Counted from the first letter of the stretch, positions 43,440-51,716 are shown. The stretch: 64,000 nucleotides of DNA from Thermoplasmata archaeon (GCA_023136265.1 JAGLRN010000025.1:17668-81667); one strand, 5' to 3'. Notes: generated by a model from the sequence alone, not told the origin. A program made the numbers and translations.

Positions 43440-43850
43440 GGGAGCTTCTTTCTTCATCCTTCCGTATGGATCTTCATATTCCTCCCAGTAGACGGCGAAA
43501 GGTGCGACCACGCATTCCTCCCCAGAGAGCGTGAAGGCCTCGATTTGCAGCTCCAACGGGTCCAGGACGATTGCGAAGGGGAACTCCTCCCGGAACATCC
43601 GCCGCTGCGTCTCGATGTCCTTGGGCGACATGAAGCAGGTGTATCCAGGGTGGGAGTGGTACCAACCAACGATGACGTAGTCGAAATCTGCCTTGTCGAG
43701 GCGATCGAAGAGCGCTTCGAACCCGTTCCTGTCGAAACTCACGGAGATGCCCGTTGCCTGGAGTTACGTTGTAACTGCGTCCTTGACTATGGCGTAGGCT
43801 TTGCCCAAATGAGCGAAGACATCGCCCAGAAGCAGCCCCATGACATGCAC
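43440..43850 (-). pseudogene. Disrupted JAMM/MPN-type (JAB) metalloprotease gene
   Basis: The minus strand reads from GTG 43850 as VMGLLLGDVFAHLGKAYAIV, then DAVTT, TAA (43766-43764), and continues in the same frame as LQATGISVSFDR and later VGWYHSHPGYTCFMSPKDIE. The HSHP...SPKD part of the JAMM motif is intact, but the in-frame TAA replaces one residue. The first helix is missing, and His stands where the catalytic Glu precedes VMGLLLG. No stop follows the domain, so the frame runs antisense through the SIS gene to 43068. Three independent lesions favour a pseudogene; an assembly error could explain the TAA but not the rest. It directly follows the ubiquitin-like gene, in the same frame. Confidence 0.8.
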
Positions 43851-44096
43851 CTAGCCGCCCTCGGGGTCAGGTATCAGCTCGACCACGTCACCCTCGCGAA
43901 TCTCCGCATCCACAATCGTGGATTGCCCGCGCAGTACCGTCTTGCCCCGCCAGAGAACATAGGCACCGGGAGAGACCTCCCAGTAGCTGGCCGCGCTCTC
44001 GATTATCTCTTCCACGGTATTCTCGGCCTCCAACTCCATCTCGACCGAGGACCCTGTTTCCGCGTTCTTCACCGTGATTCTCGTTGTCACAACCAC
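43851..44096 (-). CDS. Ubiquitin-like beta-grasp protein ending in Gly-Gly
   Basis: 81 residues from GTG 44096, with a TTTAAG box at 44126-44133. The strand-helix-strand order fits a beta-grasp fold: TRITVKNAETGSSVEMELEA, then helix VEEIIESAASYWEV, AYVLWRGKTVL and DAEIREGDVVELIPDPEGG. The C-terminal GG is exposed at the very end, as in ubiquitin, Urm1 and SAMPs, without need of processing. The next gene downstream is the broken JAMM deubiquitinase-like gene. No E1-like or E2-like gene lies nearby. A protein-modifier or sulfur-carrier role is inferred. Confidence 0.8.
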   Translation of the reverse strand: MVVTTRITVKNAETGSSVEMELEAENTVEEIIESAASYWEVSPGAYVLWRGKTVLRGQSTIVDAEIREGDVVELIPDPEGG

Positions 44097-44259
44097 TCCC
44101 CCGTGAGGTTATTGCCTGAGGCGGTCTTAAAGGTTTTCGGAACTGACACATCTAGCGTTCGACGTGATTGGGGCAATCTGGATTCTTTGCGATCTCGAGG
44201 GTTTCGGCAACGTTTCTGAACCCGTAGATGTGCGTACGACTATCGTTCGGACCGATGTT

Positions 44260-44958
44260 CTATTTGCGACCGCGCTCGATCATTCCCATAATCAACAGAC
44301 ATGCCAGCAAGACCCTGCGGTCGAAATCCGGAGGCACGCTCATGCAGTTCAAATCCCAGATGTCTCCTATGATCTTGAACCTCTGATCGATCGCCGCGAC
44401 CGGAACGCCGTGCAACTTGAAGGTCATCTTCTCGGGGATCAACGCTCCACCGGGTACGTATTTCCTAGCTAGACCACGTCCTTTCTCTTCGTATATTCCA
44501 CCGATGAGCTGGTCGTGGGCGTTGTAGACCTCCCACTCGTCCCTCACGAACATCGAAGCCAAGGCCTTCCTCTTGATGAAGCCCAGAGTGGTGTTCGTCT
44601 GAGAGTCGATGACCGCGAAGGTCGCCCAAACATCCAGTATCTGCTGTTGCTTGATTCTGAAGAGCTCCTGCTTCATTTTCTCGTCAGTGTAGATCCTGAT
44701 GTCCTCCTTCAGCCTGAACATTTTCTGCTTTGCGAACCCCAGGGTCCTTCCTCTTCGGTCCTCGATCCAGTACTTGTTCCACACGGTCAAGACCTTCTTC
44801 CTGATGCTGTAGGCATTCTGAAACCATATGGCTGCGGAAGATGGGGGCTGTTGCGGCGTAGGCTTGGCTTGGATGTATTTCTTGCACTGATAGCAATACC
44901 ATTTACCATACTTCTTCACCCAGGTCAGTTGACCTTTGCATGTTGGACACACGCTCAT
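44260..44958 (-). CDS. Zinc-ribbon protein with LURP-one/Tubby-C-like domain
   Basis: 232 residues. GGAGGGTGATAC precedes ATG 44958. The N-terminal ribbon is CPTC-x17-CYQC. After a Pro/Gln linker comes a domain with repeated strands typical of LURP-one-related (phospholipid-scramblase-like) folds: YWIEDRRGRTLGFAKQKMF, ATFAVIDSQTNTTLGFIKRK, WEVYNAHDQLIGGIYEE. The C-terminus has a short hydrophobic helix (VLLACLLIMGMIE). The family's role is not settled. It is upstream of the ubiquitin-like gene with a 163-bp gap, so a shared transcript is uncertain. Confidence 0.78.
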   Translation of the reverse strand: MSVCPTCKGQLTWVKKYGKWYCYQCKKYIQAKPTPQQPPSSAAIWFQNAYSIRKKVLTVWNKYWIEDRRGRTLGFAKQKMFRLKEDIRIYTDEKMKQELFRIKQQQILDVWATFAVIDSQTNTTLGFIKRKALASMFVRDEWEVYNAHDQLIGGIYEEKGRGLARKYVPGGALIPEKMTFKLHGVPVAAIDQRFKIIGDIWDLNCMSVPPDFDRRVLLACLLIMGMIERGRK

Positions 44959-44998
44959 GTATCACCCTCCCTTATTCCCTTCTCAAGCTACGTTGACT

Positions 44999-45020
44999 CG
45001 GGCTTGTTCCCTCCAGCCCG
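44999..45020. other. Inverted repeat upstream of trpS
   Basis: CGGGCT and AGCCCG are separated by 10 bases. It lies between the zinc-ribbon/LOR gene start and the trpS TATA box. Regulatory meaning unknown. Confidence 0.3.
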
Positions 45021-45046
45021 AAGTCGTAGGAGAATCCCCCACCTTA

Positions 45047-45054
45047 CTTATATT
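45047..45054 (+). promoter_or_regulatory. TATA box of trpS
   Basis: CTTATATT predicts a start near 45076, about 20 nt before the ATG. Confidence 0.5.
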
Positions 45055-45096
45055 CCTATCCCTCATTCGTCTGTGGGCCCGTGAATTCGCTCAGTG

Positions 45097-46269
45097 ATGG
45101 CCGAAAGGCGAAGGATTATTACTCGTGAGTTCATTGGGAAGGCGAATCCGATGCCAGAAGATTTCATTGTCACGCCATGGGAGGTCAAGGGCGAGATCGA
45201 CTACGACAAGCTAGTGGAAAGGTTCGGAACTCAGTTGATCTCCCAGGAGATTCTGGATAGACTGGAGAAGCATGCTTCACCTCTGCACCACCTCTTGAGA
45301 AGAGGGATCTTCTATTCGCATCGCGACTTCGATCGAATCCTGGACGAGTACGAGAAGGGCAATGGCTTCTTCCTGTACACTGGTCGAGGTCCCTCGGGTC
45401 ACATCCATCTGGGCCACTTGCTGCCTTGGATTCTCACGAAATGGCTTCAGGACAACTTCAAGATCAAGTTCTACTTCCAGCTGACAGACGATGAGAAGTT
45501 CATGTTCGATGATCGCCTCACGAGAGAGGACACCAAGAAGTACGCTTACGAGAACATGCTGGATGTCATTGCCTTGGGATTCGATCCCAAACTGACGAGG
45601 ATATTCCTGGACACTGAGCTGATTCACACGCTCTACCCGATAGCGATTGACGTCGCCAGGAGGATCAATTTCTCTAAGGTCCGCGCGGTCTTCGGCTTCG
45701 ACAGCAGCCACAACATCGGAAGCATCTTTTACACGAGCGTTCAGGCGGTTCCCTGTTTTCTCGAGTCGGTGCTCGAGGGCAGGAACATCGCTTGTCTGAT
45801 TCCCTGCGGGATTGACCAGGACCCTCATTTCAGAATCGCCAGAGATGTCGCTCCCTTGCTCGGATACTACAAGCCAGCGCTCCTGCACAACAAGCTTCTC
45901 CCGAGCTTGGCGGGTGGAGACAAGATGTCCGCCTCGCTTCCCCACACGAGCGTGTTCACGACGGACCAACCTGATGACGTAAGGAAGAAGATCGTCAACG
46001 CCTTCACAGGCGGGCGGGTCTCCGTGGAGGAGCAGAAGAGACTGGGAGCCAGTCCGGACATCTGCACGGTCTATCACTATTACATGCACTTCTTCATGCC
46101 AGAGGATGATGAGCTGAGAGACATCTATCTCAAGTGCAAGGGCGGCGAGATCCTCTGCGGGGAATGCAAGCAGATCCTCACCGAAAAGATCAATGGGTTC
46201 TTGAAGGAGCACCAGCAGAAGCGTGAAGAAGCCAAGGACAGGATCGAGGATTTCATACTCCGGGACTGA
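45097..46269 (+). CDS. trpS: Tryptophanyl-tRNA synthetase, archaeal/eukaryotic type
   Basis: 390 residues from ATG 45097; GTG 45094 is one codon earlier. Class I motifs are SGHIHLGH (HIGH) and GGDKMSAS (KMSKS). The N-terminal extension with DFIVTPWEVKGEIDYDKLVERFG is the archaeal/eukaryotic form. CGIDQDPHFRIARDV is the conserved specificity region. The last helices contain GGEILCGECKQIL. Confidence 0.96.
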   Translation: MAERRRIITREFIGKANPMPEDFIVTPWEVKGEIDYDKLVERFGTQLISQEILDRLEKHASPLHHLLRRGIFYSHRDFDRILDEYEKGNGFFLYTGRGPSGHIHLGHLLPWILTKWLQDNFKIKFYFQLTDDEKFMFDDRLTREDTKKYAYENMLDVIALGFDPKLTRIFLDTELIHTLYPIAIDVARRINFSKVRAVFGFDSSHNIGSIFYTSVQAVPCFLESVLEGRNIACLIPCGIDQDPHFRIARDVAPLLGYYKPALLHNKLLPSLAGGDKMSASLPHTSVFTTDQPDDVRKKIVNAFTGGRVSVEEQKRLGASPDICTVYHYYMHFFMPEDDELRDIYLKCKGGEILCGECKQILTEKINGFLKEHQQKREEAKDRIEDFILRD

Positions 46270-46304
46270 AAAGAATAAATCGCAAGTGACCATTCGTGAT
46301 TGTG

Positions 46305-47831
46305 ATGGATGTCGACGACCTAATGGACGAACTGAGCCTCCTCGAGAAGAGAGTCCTTCTCGCGTTCGGAGATGTCAGCTCGGCCGCTCCGGAGGAGCTT
46401 CTGAAGCGCGGAAGGTTCGCGGAGCTCGTCGAGGTCATGAACGCCTCCTCCTGGCTCCAGTCCAAGGGACTCGTCACGATAACTGAGAAGGTCATCAGCT
46501 ACTACTCTCTGGCCAAGAAGCAGTGGGCGACGAAGAGCCTTCCCGAGAGAAGAGCGCTGAAGGCACTGAGGAAAGCCAGGGGAAGGACCGACCTCGGAAC
46601 ACTCCAGGAGAGGGCACGGCTCTCACCGAAGGAGGTTCGGATTGCCATTGGATGGATGAAGAGAAAGGCGTGGGCGACCATAGAGAAGGAAGACGGAGGC
46701 ACGGTTCTGATCATCACCGAGCACGGAAAGAGGGCCGTCACCGAGAAGGGCAGGGACGAGGAGCTCATTCAGCGCCTCTCAGAAGGAGAGCTGTCCGAGA
46801 GCGATGTCGACGCCGCAACGATCGGAATGCTGCTGAGAAGGCAGGATGTGGTCAGGGAAAGGGAAAGAGTCCTCCGCGAGATCTCGCTCACTGACCTGGG
46901 AAAGGAGTGCATACAGAAGGGCATCAAGATGGGAGAGGAGGTTGCACAGCTGACACCTGAACTGCTGCAGACGGGGAAGTGGAAGGAAGTCAGCTTCAGG
47001 AAGTACGATATAGATGCCTTTGCTCCGCCGGTCTCTGGCGGGAGGAAGCATCCCCTTGTGGAGCACATCAGAAAGGTCAAGCGCATCTTCGCGGAGATGG
47101 GCTTCGAGGAGATCGAGGGCGACTTCGTCGAGCTCAGCTTTTGGGACTTCGATGCGCTCTTTCAACCCCAGGACCACCCGGCTCGGGACATGCAGGACAC
47201 GTTCTACCTGTCAGAGCCAAGGACACTGCCTCTTCCTCCGGAGGAGCTGGTCCAGAGAATCAAGGAGATGCATGAATCCGGCGGGGACACCGCCTCGGAA
47301 GGCTGGAAGTACGACTGGGACGTCGACGAGGCCAGGAAGGCGATACTGAGAACACACACAACGGTGAACACGCTCAGATATCTCTCAGAGCACCCGGACC
47401 CGCCAATCAAGGTCTTCTCCGTCGGCAGAGTCTTCAGACGGGAGGCGATGGACTCGAAGCATCTTCCCGAATTCATCCAGGTCGAGGGAATCGTCATGGA
47501 GGAAGGGGCCAATCTCGCAATGCTCATCGGCGTGCTGAAGGAGTTCTACAGGAAGATGGGATATGACAAGATCAACATCAGACCGGGCTATTTCCCGTAC
47601 ACAGAGCCTAGCCTGGAAGTGGAGATGTACTTGAACGGGGAGTGGGTCGAGCTCGGCGGTGCCGGGATACTCAGACCAGAAGTCACTCGTCCGTTCGGTG
47701 TGAAGCATCCTGTTCTTGCCTGGGGACTCGGACTCGAAAGGCTGGTCATGGCCCTAACAAGCACTGCCGACATGCGAACAATATACGTGAGTGATATCGA
47801 GTGGCTGAAGAAAGCCAAACCCATATTCTGA
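46305..47831 (+). CDS. pheS: Phenylalanyl-tRNA synthetase alpha subunit
   Basis: 508 residues from ATG 46305; AATAAAT at 46274-46280 predicts a near-leaderless start there. The N-terminal winged-helix repeats (to about residue 190) are the archaeal form. Class II motifs follow: HPLVEHIRKVKRIFAEMGFEEI, then FDALFQPQDHPARDMQDTFYL, and GAGILRPEV with GLGLERL. pheT is not next to it, unlike in many archaea; the beta subunit must lie elsewhere. Confidence 0.95.
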   Translation: MDVDDLMDELSLLEKRVLLAFGDVSSAAPEELLKRGRFAELVEVMNASSWLQSKGLVTITEKVISYYSLAKKQWATKSLPERRALKALRKARGRTDLGTLQERARLSPKEVRIAIGWMKRKAWATIEKEDGGTVLIITEHGKRAVTEKGRDEELIQRLSEGELSESDVDAATIGMLLRRQDVVRERERVLREISLTDLGKECIQKGIKMGEEVAQLTPELLQTGKWKEVSFRKYDIDAFAPPVSGGRKHPLVEHIRKVKRIFAEMGFEEIEGDFVELSFWDFDALFQPQDHPARDMQDTFYLSEPRTLPLPPEELVQRIKEMHESGGDTASEGWKYDWDVDEARKAILRTHTTVNTLRYLSEHPDPPIKVFSVGRVFRREAMDSKHLPEFIQVEGIVMEEGANLAMLIGVLKEFYRKMGYDKINIRPGYFPYTEPSLEVEMYLNGEWVELGGAGILRPEVTRPFGVKHPVLAWGLGLERLVMALTSTADMRTIYVSDIEWLKKAKPIF

Positions 47832-48098
47832 CTACATTTGGGAAGTCTTGGATCTCCCCTGAAGACTGATCTTGTAGGACATCCTCAGGATCTTCAAAAC
47901 ATAGCTGGCTCGATTCAAGGCTTCGAGCGTCTCCAAGACCCGGCCCGAGTCATCGACGTTGAACTCCCTTTCCGATAGCGGATAGACGAGCTTGTCCCCT
48001 CGAACCCTCCAACCATAGGGACGTGTTGCGGAAACAACCGACCGCGGTGGATTCTTCGTTCCCTCAAGCCTCAACTCCAGATAGGCGCCAGATATCAT
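47832..48098 (-). CDS. Uncharacterised small protein
   Basis: 88 residues if started at ATG 48098; ATG 48110 and 48122 are in frame and would add a hydrophobic start. It ends right at the pheS stop (convergent). The core VVSATRPYGWRVRGDKLVYPL and the helix VLETLEALNRASYVLKILRM look like an ordered alpha/beta protein. I do not recognise the family. It is divergent from the TPR gene, sharing a region that contains a perfect palindrome. Confidence 0.55.
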   Translation of the reverse strand: MISGAYLELRLEGTKNPPRSVVSATRPYGWRVRGDKLVYPLSEREFNVDDSGRVLETLEALNRASYVLKILRMSYKISLQGRSKTSQM

Positions 48099-48149
48099 GA
48101 TCGCAACCATTACGAAGAGCATTCTGAGCCATTAAGCCACTTTCGTCAG

Positions 48150-48199
48150 GATTATCATCCGTGATAATCTGGTTTCCGACTCCTGACCAAACTTTTATC
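48150..48199 (+). promoter_or_regulatory. TPR gene promoter: perfect palindrome copy 5 plus TATA box
   Basis: GATTATCA TCCG TGATAATC (48150-48169) is an 8+8 bp perfect palindrome containing the TATCA-N4-TGATA core at 48153-48166. The TATA box TTTTATC is at 48193-48199. The gap from core to TATA is about 26 bp, roughly one helical turn longer than in the other copies. Confidence 0.6.
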
Positions 48200-48235
48200 T
48201 CGGTGTTGTCAATACGGCACTTGAGAGGACTGCTC

Positions 48236-48727
48236 ATGAAAGAAGTCGAGGAAGAAATCGCCGACGGCGAGAGGCTATTGGGGATGTACCAATACGATGA
48301 GGCGCTCAAGCATTTCAACAAGGCAACGAAGATGGCCCCGGAGAACGCGAGGGGATTCTTCGGCAAGGCGGAGGCGAGCATTGGGAATCCGAAGGCCAAA
48401 CCCGAGAAGATCGCCGACCTCTACAAGAAGGCGATAGAGCTGGAACCGGACAACCCTCAGTACATTGAGGCCTACGCTTCTTTCTGCATGGACGTTGGAA
48501 GATTCAATGAAGCAGAGCAGTTCTACGTCAAGGCCAGCGAACTCGATTCGGAAAGCGCGCCGTACTACCTTTCGGAATTCGCCATTCAATACTATCTAAA
48601 GGCACCCATAATAATGGAGAGGTTCCTCGATGAGAAGACGAAGGACATGATAGCCTCGAAGTCGCTGGAGTATCTGTTGAGGGCGTTGGGCATAGAGCGC
48701 GACGAGGCGCTCCGACTACTGAAATAG
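48236..48727 (+). CDS. Tetratricopeptide-repeat protein
   Basis: 163 residues from ATG 48236; the track's earlier start is upstream of the predicted transcript. Three TPR-like units are visible: ERLLGMYQYDEALKHFNKAT, EKIADLYKKAIELEPDN and FCMDVGRFNEAEQFYVKASEL. No signal or membrane span. It is a likely protein-protein adaptor. The promoter carries the same palindrome as the GTPase and giant coiled-coil genes. Confidence 0.87.
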   Translation: MKEVEEEIADGERLLGMYQYDEALKHFNKATKMAPENARGFFGKAEASIGNPKAKPEKIADLYKKAIELEPDNPQYIEAYASFCMDVGRFNEAEQFYVKASELDSESAPYYLSEFAIQYYLKAPIIMERFLDEKTKDMIASKSLEYLLRALGIERDEALRLLK

Positions 48728-48895
48728 GCGTGTCCTCGGTCTCTCCTGTTTTTCGGGCTTTTGCCTCTTGGAGAGGCACGCCTTGCACGTGGTCATGCGG
48801 AAATCGAAATCGTTTCTGCACACGGGCTTTCCACAGAATGAGCATGTGTGCGTCGCGGGAGCACCGCAGATGTGACATATGGATATCAGACTCAA
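48716..48895 (-). CDS. Small zinc-finger protein, 59 residues
   Basis: Not in the ORF track. It reads from TTG 48895 to TAG 48716-48718 and overlaps the TPR gene tail by 12 bases. The Cys ladder is CHICGAPATHTCSFCGKPVC followed by TTCKACL: CxxC, CxxC, C and CxxC, the spacing of HIT-type or similar treble-clef fingers. The tail KRQKPEKQERPRTR is basic. A TATA-like GGTTTATTCC near 48917-48925 puts the transcript start on the TTG, so the message may be leaderless. The function is unknown; nucleic-acid or protein binding is plausible. Confidence 0.72.
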   Translation of the reverse strand: MSLISICHICGAPATHTCSFCGKPVCRNDFDFRMTTCKACLSKRQKPEKQERPRTRLFQ

Positions 48896-48935
48896 CGTGG
48901 GTGTATGGGATTAGCGGAATAAACCTTTGCGGGAG

Positions 48936-49802
48936 CTATCCCCGCAGTTCTCCCAGAGTGGTTACCCTCTCTGCGAAGGCGTTGTGCTTGTGGATCGATT
49001 CCTCGCTCTCGCTCTTGACCTGGACCTGAACCCAGTCGGGCAAGTCCTTGAACGCCTCCAGAATGTGCGCCAGGACCCCTCTCACGACGTCCTCGACGAA
49101 TCTCGGGTTCGAGTGTGCCCGTCTGACGAGCTCCGCCTCGTCCTCCCTTTTCAGTATCTCATACGTCGGGCTGCTCATCGATCTCTCCACTATGTGCACA
49201 AGGTCATCTGCCTCAACGGTCATACCCTCTGGAACGTCCATCATCACGAATGTCTTGTTTCTCTGATTGTGAGTGATGGCTTGCTCCACCCTTAAACCGC
49301 TGGTGCTGCCGCTGATGGTCTCCATGGCACAGGGACACGTGGTCATGCCAACGACCTCGACTCCGATTGATTTCTTGGTTCCTGGCTCCTCACCGCCGCG
49401 GGCTTCGGCCCTGGCAACGAGCTTGTACCTCTCGAGGCTCTTCGTCCCCAGCGGGGTCTCCTTCTCCAAGAAGTAGTACGCGCTGGCCCTGGCCTCAGAG
49501 TAAGAGGCGTACTCATGCCGCTCAAGGAGTTTCCTGCATATCATCAGTGAGAGGTCCTCCAGGCCAGCGACCGGCTGCCTGACGGAGCTGTCAACGATCT
49601 CGCCGATGGCCTCCAGGTTCCTGGACATATGGCTGCCCTTCATTGAGGAGGGCAGGTCAACAAAAACGTCAAGGTCGACGGTGAGTGTTGTCGCTCTATC
49701 TGGTCTCCTCACTCTCACGGGCTTCTTGACGTCCGTAACGCCGACACGAGTGAGGATGAACTTGTTATCGGACCGTTCGTTCTGAATATCTCTGGAAGCC
49801 AT
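48936..49802 (-). CDS. mptA: GTP cyclohydrolase, MptA/FolE2 type
   Basis: 288 residues from ATG 49802 with GGGGGAGACA before it. The sequence RPDRATTLTVDLDVFVDLPSSMKGSHMSRNLEAIGEIV and the metal Cys region VVGMTTCPCAME are hallmarks of the type IB/IV cyclohydrolases. HAHSNPRFVED-like sequence (RRAHSNPRFVED) is the second conserved block. It starts tetrahydromethanopterin or related pterin synthesis in archaea. It is 34 bp downstream of the MFS gene. Confidence 0.94.
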   Translation of the reverse strand: MASRDIQNERSDNKFILTRVGVTDVKKPVRVRRPDRATTLTVDLDVFVDLPSSMKGSHMSRNLEAIGEIVDSSVRQPVAGLEDLSLMICRKLLERHEYASYSEARASAYYFLEKETPLGTKSLERYKLVARAEARGGEEPGTKKSIGVEVVGMTTCPCAMETISGSTSGLRVEQAITHNQRNKTFVMMDVPEGMTVEADDLVHIVERSMSSPTYEILKREDEAELVRRAHSNPRFVEDVVRGVLAHILEAFKDLPDWVQVQVKSESEESIHKHNAFAERVTTLGELRG

Positions 49803-49836
49803 TGTCTCCCCCGCAAATATGACTGCCTCCCTTAAA

Positions 49837-51192
49837 TTATTTCTCACTGATTCTCTCCTTTCTGGCCTTCATCGGTTCCCTGACGTAGAGCATGATCAAC
49901 GTCAGAGTGATGAACCCGAGGATCGCTGAGATGATGAATGGAACTCCCTCCCCGGGCAAGACGAAAGGAGGGATGCCGAAGAAGCGGCCCTCAAAGGCCA
50001 TGTAGACGGCCCCACCTATCGGGGCGCCGATTATCGCCCCCACGTTGAACATCGTCTGCATCATTCCTATCAATCTCCCTCGGACGGCCTTAGGGATTAT
50101 GTCCACCTGCAAGGCTCTCAATGCAGGCTGACTGATCTGGAAAGCGAAGAATCGGAATGCCAGCACGCCACTGATGGCCACAAGACCGTAGAGATAAGGA
50201 TCCGCAAACGAGTTCGCCCTCCCCAATGCCCGTAAAGGCAGGAGCCCAATAAACGGAAGAATCAGCATAGAGAACCTTGCCAGATAACCGCCCAAGAGAA
50301 GAACAGGTTTTCGTCCGATCTTGTCCGCCTGTCTCCCAGCAGGGATGTTCGCAATCATTCCAATCGCACCAGTAAGGCCGATTATTATGCCAATCAGATA
50401 CACCTCGATATCGATGACGTCCTTCATGAAGAGAACCGTGACAAAACTCAGTATGCCCATGCTGAACCCATTGACCAACGCGTTGAGGTAGAGAATCCTG
50501 AGCTCGAAAGATGTCCTCGAGTCCAGGACGGTCTTATGCTTTGTCCTTGAACTCCTGTCCCCCTTCTTGCGCTTCTCTGGCTTGATCACATCCTCAACCG
50601 TGGCGAAGAAGAGGCCCGCCGCGATAAGAGACAGAATCGCGAGGACGTAGAAGGGAAACCGATAGCTCGAGAGCGTATCCAGGCCTAGGACGTTCTGCCC
50701 CATGAAAAGGAGCAGCCCGCCAATGAGGGGGCCGAGAACCCAGCCCGAATTGGACGCAAATATGTAGAATCCCATCGCCTGTCCCCGTTGCCTCTCGGGC
50801 ACGGAGTCCACAAGTAGAGCTTCGCCTACTGGCCAGACCATTGCGGACGCCACACCCTGAAAGGCGCGGACGAAAATCAGACCGACCCAGTCCCCTGGGA
50901 GAGTGAAAAAGAAGGCGAGAAATGCATACATCACGGCCCCTACACCGATTATCCCCTTCCTCCCGATTCTGTCCGATAGGTTGCCGAACGGAGTGGCCAG
51001 GAGAGCACGAGTTACCATGAAAGAAGACAGGAGTATCCCGATTGCGATGACGTCGGCGCCGAGGAACTCGGCATAGAAGGGCAGAAACGGTGCGATCAGC
51101 CCGAACCCGAGGCTGATGAAGAAGGCGAGCGTTGACAGAACATAGAGGTTGACTTTCCTCTGCCTTTCCCCTACAGAAGTAGTTGTGGGCAC
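49837..51192 (-). CDS. Major facilitator superfamily transporter
   Basis: 451 residues from GTG 51192; the plus-strand GTATAAAA at 51214-51221 places the minus-strand transcript start exactly there, so the message is probably leaderless. The track's TTG is six codons earlier. Twelve spans are visible. The MFS loop motif appears twice: GNLSDRIGRKGIIG and GRQADKIGRKPVLL. The central loop KPEKRKKGDRSSRTKHK is very basic. The pattern resembles drug-efflux carriers, but the substrate is unknown. Confidence 0.9.
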   Translation of the reverse strand: MPTTTSVGERQRKVNLYVLSTLAFFISLGFGLIAPFLPFYAEFLGADVIAIGILLSSFMVTRALLATPFGNLSDRIGRKGIIGVGAVMYAFLAFFFTLPGDWVGLIFVRAFQGVASAMVWPVGEALLVDSVPERQRGQAMGFYIFASNSGWVLGPLIGGLLLFMGQNVLGLDTLSSYRFPFYVLAILSLIAAGLFFATVEDVIKPEKRKKGDRSSRTKHKTVLDSRTSFELRILYLNALVNGFSMGILSFVTVLFMKDVIDIEVYLIGIIIGLTGAIGMIANIPAGRQADKIGRKPVLLLGGYLARFSMLILPFIGLLPLRALGRANSFADPYLYGLVAISGVLAFRFFAFQISQPALRALQVDIIPKAVRGRLIGMMQTMFNVGAIIGAPIGGAVYMAFEGRFFGIPPFVLPGEGVPFIISAILGFITLTLIMLYVREPMKARKERISEK

Positions 51193-51213
51193 TGCGAGGA
51201 GGATATCCAACCG

Positions 51214-51221
51214 CGTATAAA
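51214..51221 (-). promoter_or_regulatory. TATA box of the MFS gene
   Basis: TTTTATAC on the minus strand, centred 26 bp from GTG 51192. Confidence 0.55.
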
Positions 51222-51248
51222 AGCCCGATTTGGCGGGCTCTTCCTAGG

Positions 51249-51668
51249 CTACTCCCCGACCATCTGGACGATAAGCTTCCGGCTTCTCCGCTTGTTGTCG
51301 AGCTCCACGAATACGATCTGCTGCCACGTCCCCAGAAGCAGGTTCCCATCCACGAAGGGCACTGTCAGGCTCGGCTTCAAGAACGCAGCCCGAACGTGGC
51401 TGTGTCCGTTGCCATCATGCCACATCTGCTCGTGTCCGTATTCCATGTTCTTCGGGAAGAGCCTCTCCAAAGCATCGGGGATATCCCTCAGAAGGCCTGG
51501 CTCATACTCGATCGTCGTGACCGTGCTTGTGGAACTCCTCGTGAAGATGCAGGCTATCCCGCTGTTCATCCCACAATCGGAAACGACCCGTCTGACATCC
51601 TCCGTCACGTCGATAATGTCAACCTCACCCTGGGTACTGAGCTCAACTGAACCAGTGACTACTGTCAA
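51249..51668 (-). CDS. YjbQ/UPF0047 family protein
   Basis: 139 residues, the family's normal size. GIACIFTRSSTSTVTTIEYEPGL, the GHEQMWHDGNGHSHVRAAFLKPSLTVPFVDG core and LLLGTWQQIVFVELDNKRRSR are the complete family signature. Bacterial relatives have weak thiamine-phosphate-synthase activity; the true role is uncertain. Confidence 0.93.
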   Translation of the reverse strand: MTVVTGSVELSTQGEVDIIDVTEDVRRVVSDCGMNSGIACIFTRSSTSTVTTIEYEPGLLRDIPDALERLFPKNMEYGHEQMWHDGNGHSHVRAAFLKPSLTVPFVDGNLLLGTWQQIVFVELDNKRRSRKLIVQMVGE

Positions 51669-51716
51669 ATCATCACCAAGCTTGCATGGGCTGGAGAGAT
51701 AAAACGGTGTCGCACT

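Noticed and set aside
43851-43853. TAG between the ubiquitin-like and JAMM frames as a pyrrolysine codon making a fusion
   Set aside because: The ubiquitin-like domain ends naturally in Gly-Gly there, TAG is used as an ordinary stop in ribosomal genes here (for example L4 and S14), and a TAA follows downstream.
43434-44219. 261-codon plus ORF over the JAMM/ubiquitin-like locus
   Set aside because: It is antisense to clearly conserved JAMM and beta-grasp sequences and its own translation is low-complexity without family features.
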